The translations under genes and the position numbers were made by a program. The notes under the pieces were generated by a model. It was not told the origin of the DNA. It did not search any database and worked only from the letters and a program-made list of their open reading frames with translations. 64,000 nucleotides of DNA, taken from assembly GCA_032622095.1 (NCBI GenBank), contig CP136066.1:205864978-205928977 (forward strand). The letters are read 5' to 3'. Below, in pieces: positions 22,080 through 34,339 of the stretch. This DNA is from Siphonodentalium dalli (taxonomy: Eukaryota; Mollusca; Scaphopoda; Gadilida; Siphonodentaliidae). Numbering within the stretch: position 1 is the first letter of the stretch; every line of letters starts with the position of its first letter.

Positions 22080-23855
22080 CATAAAATGCTGCACCCGCGA
22101 ATTTTTTCTCACAATTATCAATTTTCTGCGCTTGGTCTTAAAATAACTATGTTAAGTTTTGAAGTTCGTATCTGATGTTAAATATCCGAATCAAGCCCTT
22201 ATCATAATTTTCTCGACGAACTGATCACATCGATACAAAATTTTGAATGATGAGTAAATTCCAACTCGGATAAAATAGTATACAGTGGAGTTAGTGGTCT
22301 ATCCCCCATATATAGCGATGATCACGAGCGAACGAGCCGAGAAACCTAGTTTGAATCGTCTGCAAGGAAGTTCATTTTAAAATGGTCTATCTCTTCACAG
22401 CAAATTTCATATAGATTCCATCGTATTATACAATAATAGATATCGTTCGAGAACATTATGCCTGTCAAATAATAATTTGAATTTCTTATGACAATCATGG
22501 GAAAGTTGTAGGGGCTATTTTTAGAATATAAATTCGCAGTGAACCAAACAGAGCATCAGGGAAGGGCACTCTATCTTGTTAGCACTCTCAATCAATGATA
22601 ATTGCAGATCATCTAACAGATTTATTGCGAATTACGATCAAAATAAACTACTTGATCATGCCTTTATAGACAAATAATGTACCCCGTCAGACGGGGCCCG
22701 TCTTCACTTTTATCTGTTTTTATTCACAGAATAGCTATTTGTTGACTTGAGCTCGTGAAATATACTAAGGAATATGTGCAACTCACATACATTTGTTTTC
22801 CATAACTGAATAATGTACATTTCAAGTGAGAAATTGATGCCCATGCAGCTCTTAATGGTCATTTGCCCCAGTGATCGATCCGAACTTGTAAGTGGTGGAT
22901 TTAGAATTTCTTGGGACATTTGCGAATTGAATGAATGGCAAATAAACGAGCACTGTCGTATACATTGTCGCTCAAAACTCGAATTTAAACTATACTTCCG
23001 CAAATTATAACAGTTTATATATGTCTTATGTTATCATGTGTATCTTGTGCTTCGTATGTATCAAGGGACTTTACCGACCAGTATTAATGTGTAAATAGCA
23101 AATGTGCCAAATCAGTGTTGTGTTTGTCTATAGATATAACTGTCAGTGACAAATAGTAGTCCTTATTCTTGCCGTGTGTGCATGATAAACATAATTTACA
23201 CCCATGTAATAATAGGCGCAGATGTTACACACTGAATACACAAGAATTTAAAAATTATAAAAATTATATGAAATTATAATACAAGTTATTGTTATTTTTC
23301 AACAAATTCTTCAAAGACCGGACCATAAATGTCGCAGACGTATTTGGTAACTTTTTTATAAGAAATATAAATGTGATCCACTAATCTTTCAAGCGTTGCC
23401 GGCTATACCTATACAGTCACCGATTGACGTCACCACCTGACATGATCCATCTTTATGCGAAAACGTCTGCCTGTGACATGCATAATCTTATCGTTGGTAT
23501 CTGACAGCGCCTGGCGATTGAAGTTCTCGATCAAAAGTTCAATATTCGTAGACGAAACACTACGATTCTATCGCTCTGTAACGTGCCCTCCCGTATAATA
23601 ACGACGCCAAAGCGCTATTTCAAACGCCATGCACGTCTTTAATAACTGTATTACTTCTTATCACTGCTGACTAAATGTATATGAACCTTATTTGAATGTA
23701 CTCTCATCATTTCGTTCCCATTATGTTCAACAAGTATGTTATCATTGTAATTTGTATCATGTTTTTCTATTGAAAAATCTTAAATGTTATAACCACGAAG
23801 TGCCAAATCGAAATAATTAATAAAACATTTAATAAAACTTATATCATTTATACGT
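22080..23855. other. Unannotated sequence
   Basis: No gene, transposon end or tandem repeat was recognised. Open frames at 22710-23003 (minus) and 22813-23010 (plus) overlap each other and show no family features. Confidence 0.5.
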
Positions 23856-23859
23856 TCAT

Positions 23860-24690
23860 CCCTCGTTATTGTTGTGTATTATATTGTGAAAGTGACACCC
23901 GATTCAACATCTCCAGTGTAAACTCTAGCGTTTTATAAGTTTATATAATTGTGGTGTATTACATTGTGACAGCGAGGCCCGACTCGACATCTCCAGTGTA
24001 AACCCCAGCATTGTATACGTCCATCCCTCGTCATTGTGGTGTATTTCATTGTGACAGTGACACCCGATTCAACATCTCAAGTGTAAACCCCAGCGTTTAA
24101 ACGTTCATCCCATTCAGTGTGGTGTATTACATTGTGACAGTGAGACCAACATCTCCAACGAAAGCCCAAGCGTTGTATACGTCCACCCTCGTCATTGTGG
24201 TGTATTACATTGTGATAGTGACACCCGATTCAACATCTCAAGTGTAAACCCCAGCGTTTTAAACGTTCATCCCATTCAGTGTGGTGTATTACATTGTGAC
24301 AGTGAGACCAACATCTCCAACGAAAGCCCAAGCGTTGTATACGTCCACCCCTCGTCATTGTGGTGAATTACATTGTGAAAGTGACACCCGATTCAACATT
24401 CAACATCTCCAGTGTAAACTCTAGCGTTTAATAAGTCCATCCGTCGTCATTGTGGTGTATTGCATTGTGACAGCGAGGCCCGACTCGACATCTCCAGTGT
24501 AAACCCCAGCATTGTCTACGTCCATCCCGCGTCGGTGTGGTGTATTACATTGTGACAGTGAGGCCCGATTCGACATCTCAGATGTAAACCGCAGCGTTTT
24601 AAACGTTCATCCCATTCAGTGTGGTGTATTACATTGTGACAGTGAGGCCCAATTCGTCAACTCAAGTTTAAACCCCAGCGTTCTGTGTCA
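23860..24690. repeat. Minisatellite, about 84-bp unit, ten copies
   Basis: The anchor 'gtggtgtattacattgtgac' recurs near 23951, 24036, 24119, 24197, 24281, 24360, 24452, 24537 and 24621, with one earlier variant, giving spacings of 78-92 bp. Each unit also holds an 'acatctccagtgtaaaccc' block. Subtypes alternate, and the two-unit block around 24037-24197 is repeated almost exactly at 24197-24360, so the array shows higher-order structure. Confidence 0.9.
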
Positions 24691-24724
24691 GAAATTAACA
24701 AACCTTGGCTGTTTGTTACAATAG

Positions 24725-25118
24725 CAATCGTTGGTGTGTGTGTATATATACGCCCGGCACCGCTTAGATTCTGATGTATCAATGAATCGTGACCGAATTA
24801 ATTCGTCTCAGTGATATTAGTAATATATCTCATATTGCTTGTCCGGTTTAGACCTGATTTATTTTAAAGTTCACCTGATCGGATTTCACATTGATGCATA
24901 CTATATATGCGAGCGCTTGCGACCTCGGTTTTTTTTCAATCTGATTTCAGTAATATTATAATAGCTTTTTGATGTCAAATATGATTGTACCTGGTTCTAT
25001 TTTAGAAATATATGGAAAATGCATTTGTAAAAAACTCAACAGTACGATGTTTCACATTCCCATAATGATGTATTCCTGCAACAACAGGTTAGCTGCATAG
25101 ACAAAACTATACTGTAGG
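24725..25118. other. Unannotated sequence
   Basis: AT-rich spacer between the minisatellite and the next MITE. Nothing recognised. Confidence 0.5.
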
Positions 25119-25119
25119 T

Positions 25120-25519
25120 TTAACCCTTTACCCAACAAACCGGCCAAAACCGGCCAAATAAAGCTTCAACAGCCTAAAATATCTTCGGTCTGTCTCAATA
25201 GAACCATACAAATATGGATATCATTGGAACCGGCTCCTTGACCACATTGTGATAGTTACAGTTATGCCCTGTGCCAATGCATTCTCTTATATATGCGAGT
25301 CGACCATAGGTCGCCTCGCATATATAAGAGAATGCATTGGCCTAAAAAAAAACTTTTTTAAAAACTTTTTACCATTTTTTCTTACATTCTTTAACAATTT
25401 TATAATTTTTAATGTGTTAAGCCAATGCATTCTCTTATATATGCGAGGCGACCTATGGTCGACTCGCATATATAAGAGAATGCATTGGCACAGGGCCGTT
25501 CTGTTGGGTAAAGGGTTAA
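25120..25519. mobile_element. piggyBac-like MITE with palindrome pair (copy 2, reversed)
   Basis: TTAA at 25120-25123 and 25516-25519 with CCCTTTACCCAACA ends. The unique arm is now on the left (GGCCAAAACCGGCC then 'gaagatattttag' reversed). Palindromes lie at about 25266-25342 and 25422-25497. Its right TTAA is shared with the left end of the neighbouring element at 25516. Confidence 0.9.
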
Positions 25520-25742
25520 CCCATTCTATACTCATTGATGGGTATTTCTCTTAGTAAATGTTCAGATAATAAGTTCAACAAACGACCGTTAAACTTATTA
25601 CATGAACATTTCCCCTCCCCGATAGCTGGGACTCATTCTGCAATTGTATTATATCTGTCGTCCATCCGGGTGAATAATAAACCTTTCCAATCTATACTAT
25701 TATAACTGACTGTGAGAATCCATTTAGTATAGGAAGGGTTAA
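25516..25742. mobile_element. TTAACCC...GGGTTAA MITE abutting the piggyBac-like element
   Basis: Left end TTAACCCATTCTATACTC, right end TTTAGTATAGGAAGGGTTAA. Inner foldback halves 'aatgttcagataataagttc' and 'aacttattacatgaacatttcc' match the element at 20633-20780. Length 227 bp. Confidence 0.75.
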
Positions 25743-25744
25743 AG

Positions 25745-26340
25745 GCACGTGCGGCCTTAATTGTCGAAAATATTCATATTTGTTCCAAACACCGTAAACA
25801 GAAAAACAGTAAAACGCATACAGTTCCGTTCATATATACCATGACCATCGCGTAAACAGCATGTTATCATAAAGACCTACTATATTTTACCTAAGCAAGA
25901 GCATGATTGTGTTACAGAAGACAGCACAATGCTACTGGCTAATCACACACAAATGGCATAAACGCTCTTTATTAGTTCCATATCAGGTATTCACCAACAA
26001 AGAACGCTCTTTATGTTTACCATCATAATATAAACAAACACCAGAAAAGTAACTTTTTACGCTTTTGTTTACATAACAATGGTCAAACATATGACCATAA
26101 CATACTGTTTATGCGATATTTCTTATTTGTATACGGACAAAGTCTATCTTCATTTTGATGTTCTTTCTGTTTGTGGCGGTTTTTGACGGGTGGAGATATT
26201 TTCACAGGATACCCACCGCCAAGGCCAACCGTGTCTTTAAACTGCATGACTATGATGATTCCGACCTCATGCAGGGTGTGTTTCATAAATAAGATATGAA
26301 TCGCTACTTTGCGATTGCGAGAAGTCTCAGCAGACAATAT
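25745..26340. mobile_element. Diverged inverted-repeat element with AAAGAGCGTT boxes
   Basis: 'gtaaacagaaaaacagtaaaac' and 'catgaccatcgcgtaaacagcatgttat' on the left pair loosely with the reverse complement of 26060-26110 on the right. Two boxes reading AACGCTCTTT (reverse of AAAGAGCGTT) begin at 25961 and 26003. A related copy in opposite orientation lies at about 53865-54350. No coding region is supported. Confidence 0.55.
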
Positions 26341-27020
26341 TTTGTTTTAGCTATTATCACGTTCCAGTGATCAAAATATGTGGATCAATACACGCCGTGT
26401 GTACATAAATCAAGCAACATATTAATCGAAGTGGTATAGGTTATCGCCTCAGAATTAAATCAATCACAATTCGATCTACAGCATATAACAAGAATGATTA
26501 CTTCTGAGATTCATCCTAATATAGCAATAATTAAAGTCACCTGGTGGTTTGAAGGTCCAAATTATGCTCAATTTTGTTGCGACGCCGTCTCATTCCAGTA
26601 GATTATTTTTTTTCTGAACCAAAATCTGCCATCGAATTAAGAAAGTTCCGGTCCCGAATTTTCTTCGACATGGAATAATACATAGCGTTTATAATTGTTA
26701 GGCTATCCCTAATATGGTAGAAATAAACAGCGTATATATCTCTTCTGCATGTGCGAAAAATTAAAAACAGCTGGAAAATTGCTGTGACCGTGGCGAGTAT
26801 TTTTCATATATTTTTCATATATCAATAGTTCGTGTATCCATCAACATATATTATCTTATCTACCATTTGTATCATATAGTCATATTCTCGTCGGTTATTT
26901 CGAACTCTGTATAATGGAAATCTTGTGATCTTATTATACGTTTTTTATTATATATATATATAGGCTATGTTTATGAATGGACGATCAACAAGAACATTTT
27001 CATTATGTTTTAATTATACA
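26341..27020. other. Unannotated AT-rich sequence
   Basis: Nothing recognised except a short TA microsatellite near 26949-26962. Confidence 0.5.
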
Positions 27021-27025
27021 TGTAA

Positions 27026-27494
27026 TATATGTGACCCGCCATATCAAATTCAGTCGTAAGTCGGGATTTGTTTTACCCTGTGCCAATGCATTCTCTTGTA
27101 TATGCGAGTCGACCATAGGTCGCCTCGCATATATAAGAGAATGCATTGGCCTAACAATTTTTTACAATTTTAATAATTTTTCTTGTATTCTTTAACAATT
27201 TTATAATTTCACCCATACAGAGCCCCAGACAAACATGAGCAGACGACACTCTTCTATATGCTTCTATATATGTGTGGGGTTCCCTGCAGGGTAATGGTTG
27301 TTTTTTTATTTTATGTCCTAAAAATTGTAAGAAACATTTATTTAAAAAAAAATGATAAAACATTGTTAGGCCAATGCATTCTCTTATATATGCGAGGTGA
27401 CCTATGGTCGACTCGCATATATAAGAGAATGCATTGGCACAGGGTAAAAGAAATCCCGACTTACGACTGGATTTGATATGGCGGGTCACATATA
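27026..27494. mobile_element. TATGTGACCCGCC MITE carrying a palindrome pair (copy 2)
   Basis: TA-flanked ends TATGTGACCCGCCATATCAA and reverse complement enclose palindromes at about 27077-27150 and 27370-27444. The core is reversed relative to 18082-18554 (AGAGCCCCAGACAAACATGA here), although the outer ends are symmetrical. Confidence 0.87.
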
Positions 27495-27499
27495 GTCTC

Positions 27500-29040
27500 C
27501 AATATGACAAAAATTGCCTCTATCTGTGTGCCCTGAATTTATATAGCGTTAATAAAATTTACTTCTTAATCATATTCACAGCTTCTTGTCGCCCAACATG
27601 TTAGTGATATTGGATGTTTGTAGAAATAAATAGACATTTGATTTGAGTTCAAACTTATTCCGGAAAAACTGAATTGAATTGGTATCCTTATAATAGATAG
27701 ACTTGTAATATAGCCCATTGAAATTAGACTCAGCCTCTGTCTCATAAAGGGTTTTTAAAATAACATTTTTCCGGATTGAACAAGATCAAAGGCGCCGCTT
27801 TTGAAATTAGAGACCCGCTGTGGGGATATTATAAGCGTCGCTATCATTTCTGCATCACAGGAATTGAAACTGTTCGCGTCACTTGATAATATCTCCAATA
27901 ATCAGTTGTATAGTTCGCAGTTTTACTAATCGAAGATTTTAGGCCACCAACTGTCAGCCAATTTACCATTGTGTCCGACCAGAACCCTTCAAAGAAGCCA
28001 TTGTAATTAAAATGAGGGGACCGCGTGCAGACACACCAAATTAGAATATGCATCTGTTACGTGAGTTTCCAAGTTCCAAGTCATAGCCTCATAGGACTAG
28101 ATACGAATTAAGGCAGGACATTAAATACGGGGCGACTGAAGCAGCCAAGGTCAAGGAGGACAACTTCAATAAAGGGGAACTTTTCAGTCAAGAGTTAATA
28201 GGTCGGTAACGATATCACAGAAAGATATAGTTTTCTGGATAACCTGCATGGCCGAGCCCTCGAATAAAACTTGTTCCAGTGGATAGAGAGGTCATTCCTA
28301 TGTAAGGCATGAAGGTTTGGTGGACGAATGTTTTTCCTGAATTGTCACGAAGCAAAAAACTTTCTACCATTATCGTTAGTTGGCACACAAATTAATTCCG
28401 ATATGAATTTACTTTGTATCATTTGAAAGGAATTTGGTGACAAATAACGAAAAAGACAATAATAAACGCATTATGTTAGCCATTTTCGAAAATCTCGACT
28501 GAAATTCGGAAGTAAGACGACAACATCGATGTTTTCCAATTTCTTACGGAAACTCAAAATACCATTTTCTCCCGAAATACGTGCACATCCACTTCGAGTC
28601 AATGATAATAATTTGTCACGGTTATTTTGAGCTCAACAAAGTTTTACATTCACAAGCCGCGACAAACTTCTTAATCGACTCTCAGTGAAGGTTTCTTTAA
28701 ACCTACCCCGAAAATAAACCGACTTAGCATAAATGCCGAAAAAACAATATTTCTGTAATCATATAAAGTTAAAGCACTTTCCATGACATGATAATATTAA
28801 GTTACTGTCTAAAAATGTGCCCCCTCCAATTGATGCAAAGCGAGATGGGAGCTGTTTTTGCTTGCCCTTGCCCCCCCCCCCCCCCCCCCCCTGCCCCCGC
28901 CACCTGATTATATATCTATGGCTACAGCTCGAGGAAATCAGAACTATATAATGAAACAGTGATAGATTTTCACGATGTTTATGTGATACGAATGATAGTG
29001 ATTGCCACGTGTTGTTTTCATTTGCACAGTGAGCAAAATT
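27500..29040. other. Unannotated sequence with a C homopolymer
   Basis: No gene was recognised. A run of about 22 C occurs at 28869-28890; such runs are also where assembly errors collect. Confidence 0.5.
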
Positions 29041-29054
29041 ACCGTATATGAAAT

Positions 29055-29147
29055 TCATTCCAATTTTCCACCCAAAGTATAATTCAATCAACGCTATACA
29101 TAAATTTTCCACCCAAAGTATAATTCAATCAACGCTATACCTAAATT
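29055..29147. repeat. Direct tandem duplication, period about 43 bp
   Basis: 'ttttccacccaaagtataat' followed by 'tcaatcaacgctatac' occurs twice in succession, with near identity. It is a recent small duplication. Confidence 0.85.
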
Positions 29148-29999
29148 GCTACATGAATTTGTTTATATTTGGCTGTCGATTGTAAAATAAAATATGGTTC
29201 TTTTCAATTGAATATCCAAAATTAAGCAACACGAGATATACATTGGAAATAAGCCACACAAAGTATATAGATTGTGGAATCAGCTTTCTCACAACAGTCT
29301 CATATATATACATGCCGCTTTCGGACTTTCAGAAAACCGGAATGTCATGTTGGCAAATTTAGACATCAAGACACCATCAATCTGGTTAACGCGACAGTAG
29401 TCAAGCCATCAAGATAAGACAAATCAGTCCGAAAACTTACGGGCAACTATATAGCTGAAAAGGGCTCCCTTCTGTGGCCCTTGTGTTCGCTTCATGGCAG
29501 ACGGACTTATTTGATTGTGTATAATAAGACCATGGTTGACTTATACCTGTTATTCCATTGGTTGGCGCGGGCAACAATGAAAACACAAATTTAAATCGCG
29601 TATATATATTTTCATCTGTCTGTCGTCTACTTACATTCCCTCCAAATGAACAATAGATCATTCCAATGTAAAATTTTATAACCGAATGGGAGAATCCATT
29701 CAGTATAGAACGTATTAAAGTTACGACCATAAATATGATCCACAACTCGAATTGTGTCTTGACCCTGCTCCATGTGATTGTGCCATATATGTTTAGGTAT
29801 AACGTATATCTCAAACACCACGCATTAGTATGATTAGATTGAAGACTCGATCACTTATTTCAGTCAAGAAACCCTGGTAATAATGTCCAATAACGACAGT
29901 CAAGTATCCTTAATATGTCGTGCTTTGCCATTGAACGCATTCTGAATTGCCGTTTTCAAGACTAGCTGATATGTCGACATCACGTTTTACCTTCTCGCG

Positions 30000-30930
30000 T
30001 TTAATTGGCAGATATATATAGCTTCATCTGAGGGAAGATATATTCATTTATCAAAACCGCAATTCTCAGGTTTGGTGATACCCTTGGGTTTGGTGATACC
30101 ACGTACACGGGGTATATGAGCCAGGTCAAGATCAAGAACATGGTCACACGTGAAAATTGAGTCGGATCGGTCGAGCAGTTTTCGAGTCTATAACACATAT
30201 ACACACAGACATACAGAGAGAAGTTCCAAAATATATAATAGACTAGCCGATGAGCCCGACGTTGTCCGGGCTATTCGAAAACCAAATTTCAAGTTGATAG
30301 CTCCACCCGTTTCCGAGATCTGGTCTGCGCATGCGCGAAGCTGGCGTCGCACGGGCTCGGCGACCCGATAAAATTCGTATCCGGGGCAAGATACATTCAC
30401 ATAGCAAATTTCAAGTCGATAGCTCCACCCGTTTCCGAGATCTCGTCTTCGCATGCGCGAAGCGGGCGCCGCACGGGCTCGCCAATACGACAACGACGAC
30501 CGCCTGGTCATACTACACGCACGTACCAAGTTTCGTCCCGATCGGTCGAGAATCGTAGATTTGTATAAATGACATACAGACAGACAGACAGACAGACATA
30601 CAGACAGAGGTCTTCAAAATATATATGAGACTAGCTGGTGGACCCGACGTTGTTCGGGCTATTTAAGAAAAATTTGTACCCGGCGCAAGATACATTCACA
30701 TGCCAAATTTCAAGCCGATAGCTCCACCCGTTTCCGAGATCTCGTCTGCGCATGCGCTGCACGGGCGTCGCACGGGCTCGCCAATGCGACAACGACCACC
30801 GCCTGGTCAAACTACACACACGTACCAAGTTTCTTCCCGATCGGTCGAGAATCGTAGATTTGTATTAATGACAAACAAACAGACAGACAAACAGACAGAC
30901 AGAGGTCATAAAAATATATAGGATATTTAT
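30000..30930 (+). mobile_element. Head-to-tail chain of ACTAGC-type interspersed repeats
   Basis: Three related units follow one another. The first ends near 30243 (CAGAGAGAAGTTCCAAAATA). The second starts ACTAGCCGATGAGCCCGACG at 30241 and ends in GACAGACAGACAGAC near 30605. The third starts ACTAGCTGGTGGACCCGACG near 30630 and ends near 30921. Inner parts contain 'agctccacccgtttccgag' and 'cgatcggtcgagaatcgtag'. The later units are GC-rich relative to their surroundings. A fixed 5' start, short-repeat 3' tail and 'aaatatata' end suggest a LINE- or SINE-like non-autonomous family; class not proven. Confidence 0.7.
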
Positions 30931-31054
30931 GTAGTGGGTGTGTGTTATTGTGGGATACGGCGCTGTTGTCGTTGGGTGCAACTTTAGTGTAAACCGCTAG
31001 TTTTACTTAGTTTTACTTAGTCGTTTACGAGAACATTACGTAACACACCATCCC

Positions 31055-32151
31055 GCGAGAAGGTGTCAGGTTTGTCGCCGACTTGAACAATCCGGCTTAG
31101 CAATCTGCAACTTTAATTATTCCAGACCGATATCACTTGATGTACTATCACCCAAACTGGAGTTTGGCTATCATCAACTGATCCCCTACACGCAGCAGCA
31201 AGTATATTTTACACATTGAAGGAAACGAAATATTTCCTCCACTTTTGGTCAAGCAATCGGGCTTATACGAGTCGACAAAATATCAAACATGTTTAATGTG
31301 CGAGTCCGGTTACTCTGAGGAAAGGCACTACAGACAATGAACAATATTGCTCAGAGCAAGATTGTTAAGCTCGATTGCTCATGTGTATAATGCGGGGGCG
31401 TTATATACTGTTTGTAGTATGATACATCACATGCGATTTTGCGAAGTAGCTCATGCATGCAGGAAACTACCAATCGGACGCCGAAAATATTCCACCAACG
31501 TGGGTTGACATCATTTATGAACCGTCCGAAATGGTCATCGTTGACAGACTACAATAACAGAAATAAATGTCAATCTCTGTAACTAATCGTCTAATAGGAT
31601 GACGAGGCCGCGTGTTGGTGTCAGGTTTCCCGCAGACTTGAACAATCCGGCTTAGCAAGCTGCGATTTTAATTATTTCATACCTCTATCACTTGATGTAC
31701 TGTCACTATATAACTGATCCCCTACATGCAGCAGAAAGTATATTTTACACATTAAAGGAAATCAATTTTCATTTTTTCCACAACTCTTGCTGAGCAATTC
31801 GGCTTACGAGTCGACAAAATATCAAACATGTTTGATGTGCGAGTCCGGTTACTCAGAGGAAACGCCCTACAGACAATGAACAATATTGCTCAGAGCAAGA
31901 TTGTTAAGCTCGATTGCTCAAGTGTATAATGCCGCGGGAGCCTTATAGACTGTTTGTAGTATGGTACATGCGATTTTGCGAAGCAGCTCACGCAGGAAAC
32001 TACCAATCGGACGCCGAAAATATCCCACCAACGTGGGTTGACATCATTTATGAACCGTCCGAAGTGGTCAACGTTTGACAGTCTACAATAACAGAAGTAA
32101 ATGTCAATTTCCATAACTAATTGTCTAATAGGATGATTAGGCCGCGTGTTT
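31055..32151. repeat. Tandem duplication, period about 555 bp
   Basis: GTGTCAGGTTTGTCGCCGAC at 31063 recurs as GTGTCAGGTTTCCCGCAGAC at 31618. Matching continues through 'gaacaatccggcttagcaa', 'gacgccgaaaatat', 'caacgtgggttgacatcatt' and 'gtctaataggatgacgagg'. Substitutions and small indels separate the copies. The 170-codon minus-strand open frame in 31890-32402 is present in only one copy and is not conserved, so it is probably chance. Confidence 0.85.
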
Positions 32152-32799
32152 GTGGGCTCCATCTGGTTCCGCCATCTGCGGGTCTCTCGCCCAGACAGTC
32201 GCTCGTGACAGCAGAAAAAAACGCTTAATATAATTATGGGGTTATTTATGCGATTAGCAATATAAAACCGGGGGCTATTATCAGATGAAAACAGACCCGG
32301 CTTGTTCCGATTTATGAATAAGTTACCGTTGAAAACTTTGGCCTTTTCAATGAGACCTCCCCGTTTCATTCCCATGGTTTGAAAATGTGGTTTTTGTACC
32401 ACGGGAACGATTGTGGTTTGTTTGCGTAATTTGGTTTCGTGTCTGTATGCGTGCAGACATATACAAATATTCGTAAACTTTTAGGCATTGGGATCGTATG
32501 AAACACCATAGTCAGCAAATTCTAAGACGAAGTCGAAAAGGGGCATTACTCTGTCAGACGTGATTCGAGCGGACCCAAACGCGAGCCTGCATGGTCGCGG
32601 CTAATTGAAATAGTTAAATAGTTCATCTACCAAATATCACATTTTTTTAAATCCTTGCTGCACTTAATGGATTTTCCCACTCAGTCATAAAAGTATACAA
32701 TGGTAGGGTCTTTTATTCATCTGGAGGGATGTTCAGGAAATATGAGCAGACGATAGACAATAGAAAGTGCACCAAAAAATTAATATTCAGAGAGGAAAT

Positions 32800-32905
32800 A
32801 TTCAGATAATAAGTTCAACATGTTCGTGTGTTTAATTTATTATCTTATTATTTCCTGATCGATAACTACTCGTTAATGGGTATTTACTGTAGAAAGGGTT
32901 AAATA
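32800..32905. mobile_element. Fragment of the TTAACCC foldback family
   Basis: 'ggaaatattcagataataagttcaac' and 'taattattatcttattatttcctg' style halves, followed by 'taactactcgttaatgggtatttac' and 'aaagggttaa', match the 20633-20780 element. Confidence 0.6.
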
Positions 32906-32954
32906 TCATTTGTGTTATCATCCGGACAGACGGACGGACGTCCGACCCTACCAT

Positions 32955-33040
32955 TGCACCCCACAAGTAACGTACGGAAAATCCAATTTTAAAGAGTGCA
33001 CACCACAAGTAACGTACGGAAAATCTAATTTTAAAGAGCA
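32955..33040. repeat. Direct tandem duplication, period 41 bp
   Basis: CCACAAGTAACGTACGGAAA followed by 'atccaattttaaagag' occurs twice with one difference. Confidence 0.85.
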
Positions 33041-33418
33041 TGCATTATATCACTTTACTCCGTTCGAGACTGTATATGTATATCATGTAAATCATCCAGT
33101 TATATTGAGCTACGACCTCGGTGTGCTGTTAAGATTGGCAATCACTCTACTCGTCGTCGTGAATCTCGAGCTTCCCGCGAAATAAGATCGCTATTCACAA
33201 CGGATAGTCATCGCTGGCTGCGACACAAAACTGTGCAGTAATAGAAGTGCACTATGAAACCAGTCGCCAACAAATACACGGCTGACATGGATTTGGTGTT
33301 ACTAAAGGGATATTTGGCACACCCACCGACATCACCAGAGCTCAGCAGTCTCTGTTAGGTTTGTTCTTTGCATTTATTTTAAACTTAAAAAGCACAAGTC
33401 GCACAAATGTGGCATTTA

Positions 33419-33580
33419 AAGGTACTCAATCGGATTAGATGGCCCCATATCATCAGATTCCAACAACATTTTTTTTTAAATGGTAATTGCCCAAAATTAA
33501 TACTAACCACAGTCAACTATAGTATAAAATTGCCCAAAACCTGTTATTTGTCAACATTTTGTTCAACGAAATTTTGCCGG
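33419..33580. mobile_element. Left-end fragment of the AAGGTACTC MITE
   Basis: AAGGTACTCAATCGGATTAG, 'accacagtcaactatagta' and 'gttatttgtcaacattttgtt' match 21111-21300. No right terminal repeat was found. Confidence 0.7.
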
Positions 33581-33929
33581 TTTGTCAAATATCTGACACA
33601 GAAAAGCCACCTGATGCACATCGCTTCAACCGTGTCGACTGTTTCGATTTGGTAGTACCAAATCAGAAGTGATACACAACAGCGAGCACATCGACCTTAT
33701 GTCAGATTTCCTAAACCCAAAGAGGTGATAGGCATGTGAAGCCGAAATCGCATTGAAATCAAATTGCGGACTAGAAGGGACTTGAAGTGGTGGCGTCGTG
33801 GTTGATGTGAGGTCCAAATTCAGGAACCCCACATCCTCCATCAGCATAACGTCTATATCAGGTCATCCATGATAACAACGAACTGAATTTCTACCACATA
33901 TGACCTGGCATTTATACCTGTATTGTCAC

Positions 33930-33984
33930 AATCAATGTATGACGAGAATCAATGTATGACGAGAATCAATGTATGACGAGAATC
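33930..33984. repeat. 17-bp tandem repeat, three units
   Basis: 'caatgtatgacgagaat' is repeated three times in a row, exactly. Confidence 0.9.
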
Positions 33985-34339
33985 CCGGGTCGTACGTTGT
34001 GACTGGTCGAATTATTGACAATAAACAGGTCATGATTATCGCATTGTTGCAAATGAGACGATAAGTGAAGTATTAAGGGACTGTATACCAAACACACGAT
34101 TTGAGTTGTAAAAGTGGTACGAAATAATGATGGTACATGTTCGTCAAAACTCTTATACGCGTAGTCGTTTTGCGAAAGGACTTTTTGGCCATACGGATAG
34201 ACTTACGCGACTACGAATATAGCTATCCGTATTCGTAATCGTAAACGTGAGGATGCGAAAGGTCTCTATTATGTTATAGAACACGTACACATGCACCGTA
34301 GTGTTGATGTGTCAAGTCGGATGGCAAATTAGCCATAGT

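Noticed and set aside
25287-25535. Open frames with a recurring MHW-type peptide in the palindrome modules (also near 18160, 20901, 27151, 52147)
   Set aside because: They are translations of the same palindromic DNA on either strand. The peptide recurs because the repeat recurs.
28869-28890. C homopolymer runs as signals (also 47019, 48452, 54750, 38990)
   Set aside because: Apart from those that are termini of the CAGGGG MITE, they have no paired structure and may be slippage or assembly artefacts.
31890-32402. 170-codon minus-strand frame
   Set aside because: It lies mostly in the second copy of a tandem duplication and is not open in the first copy, so it is not under coding constraint.
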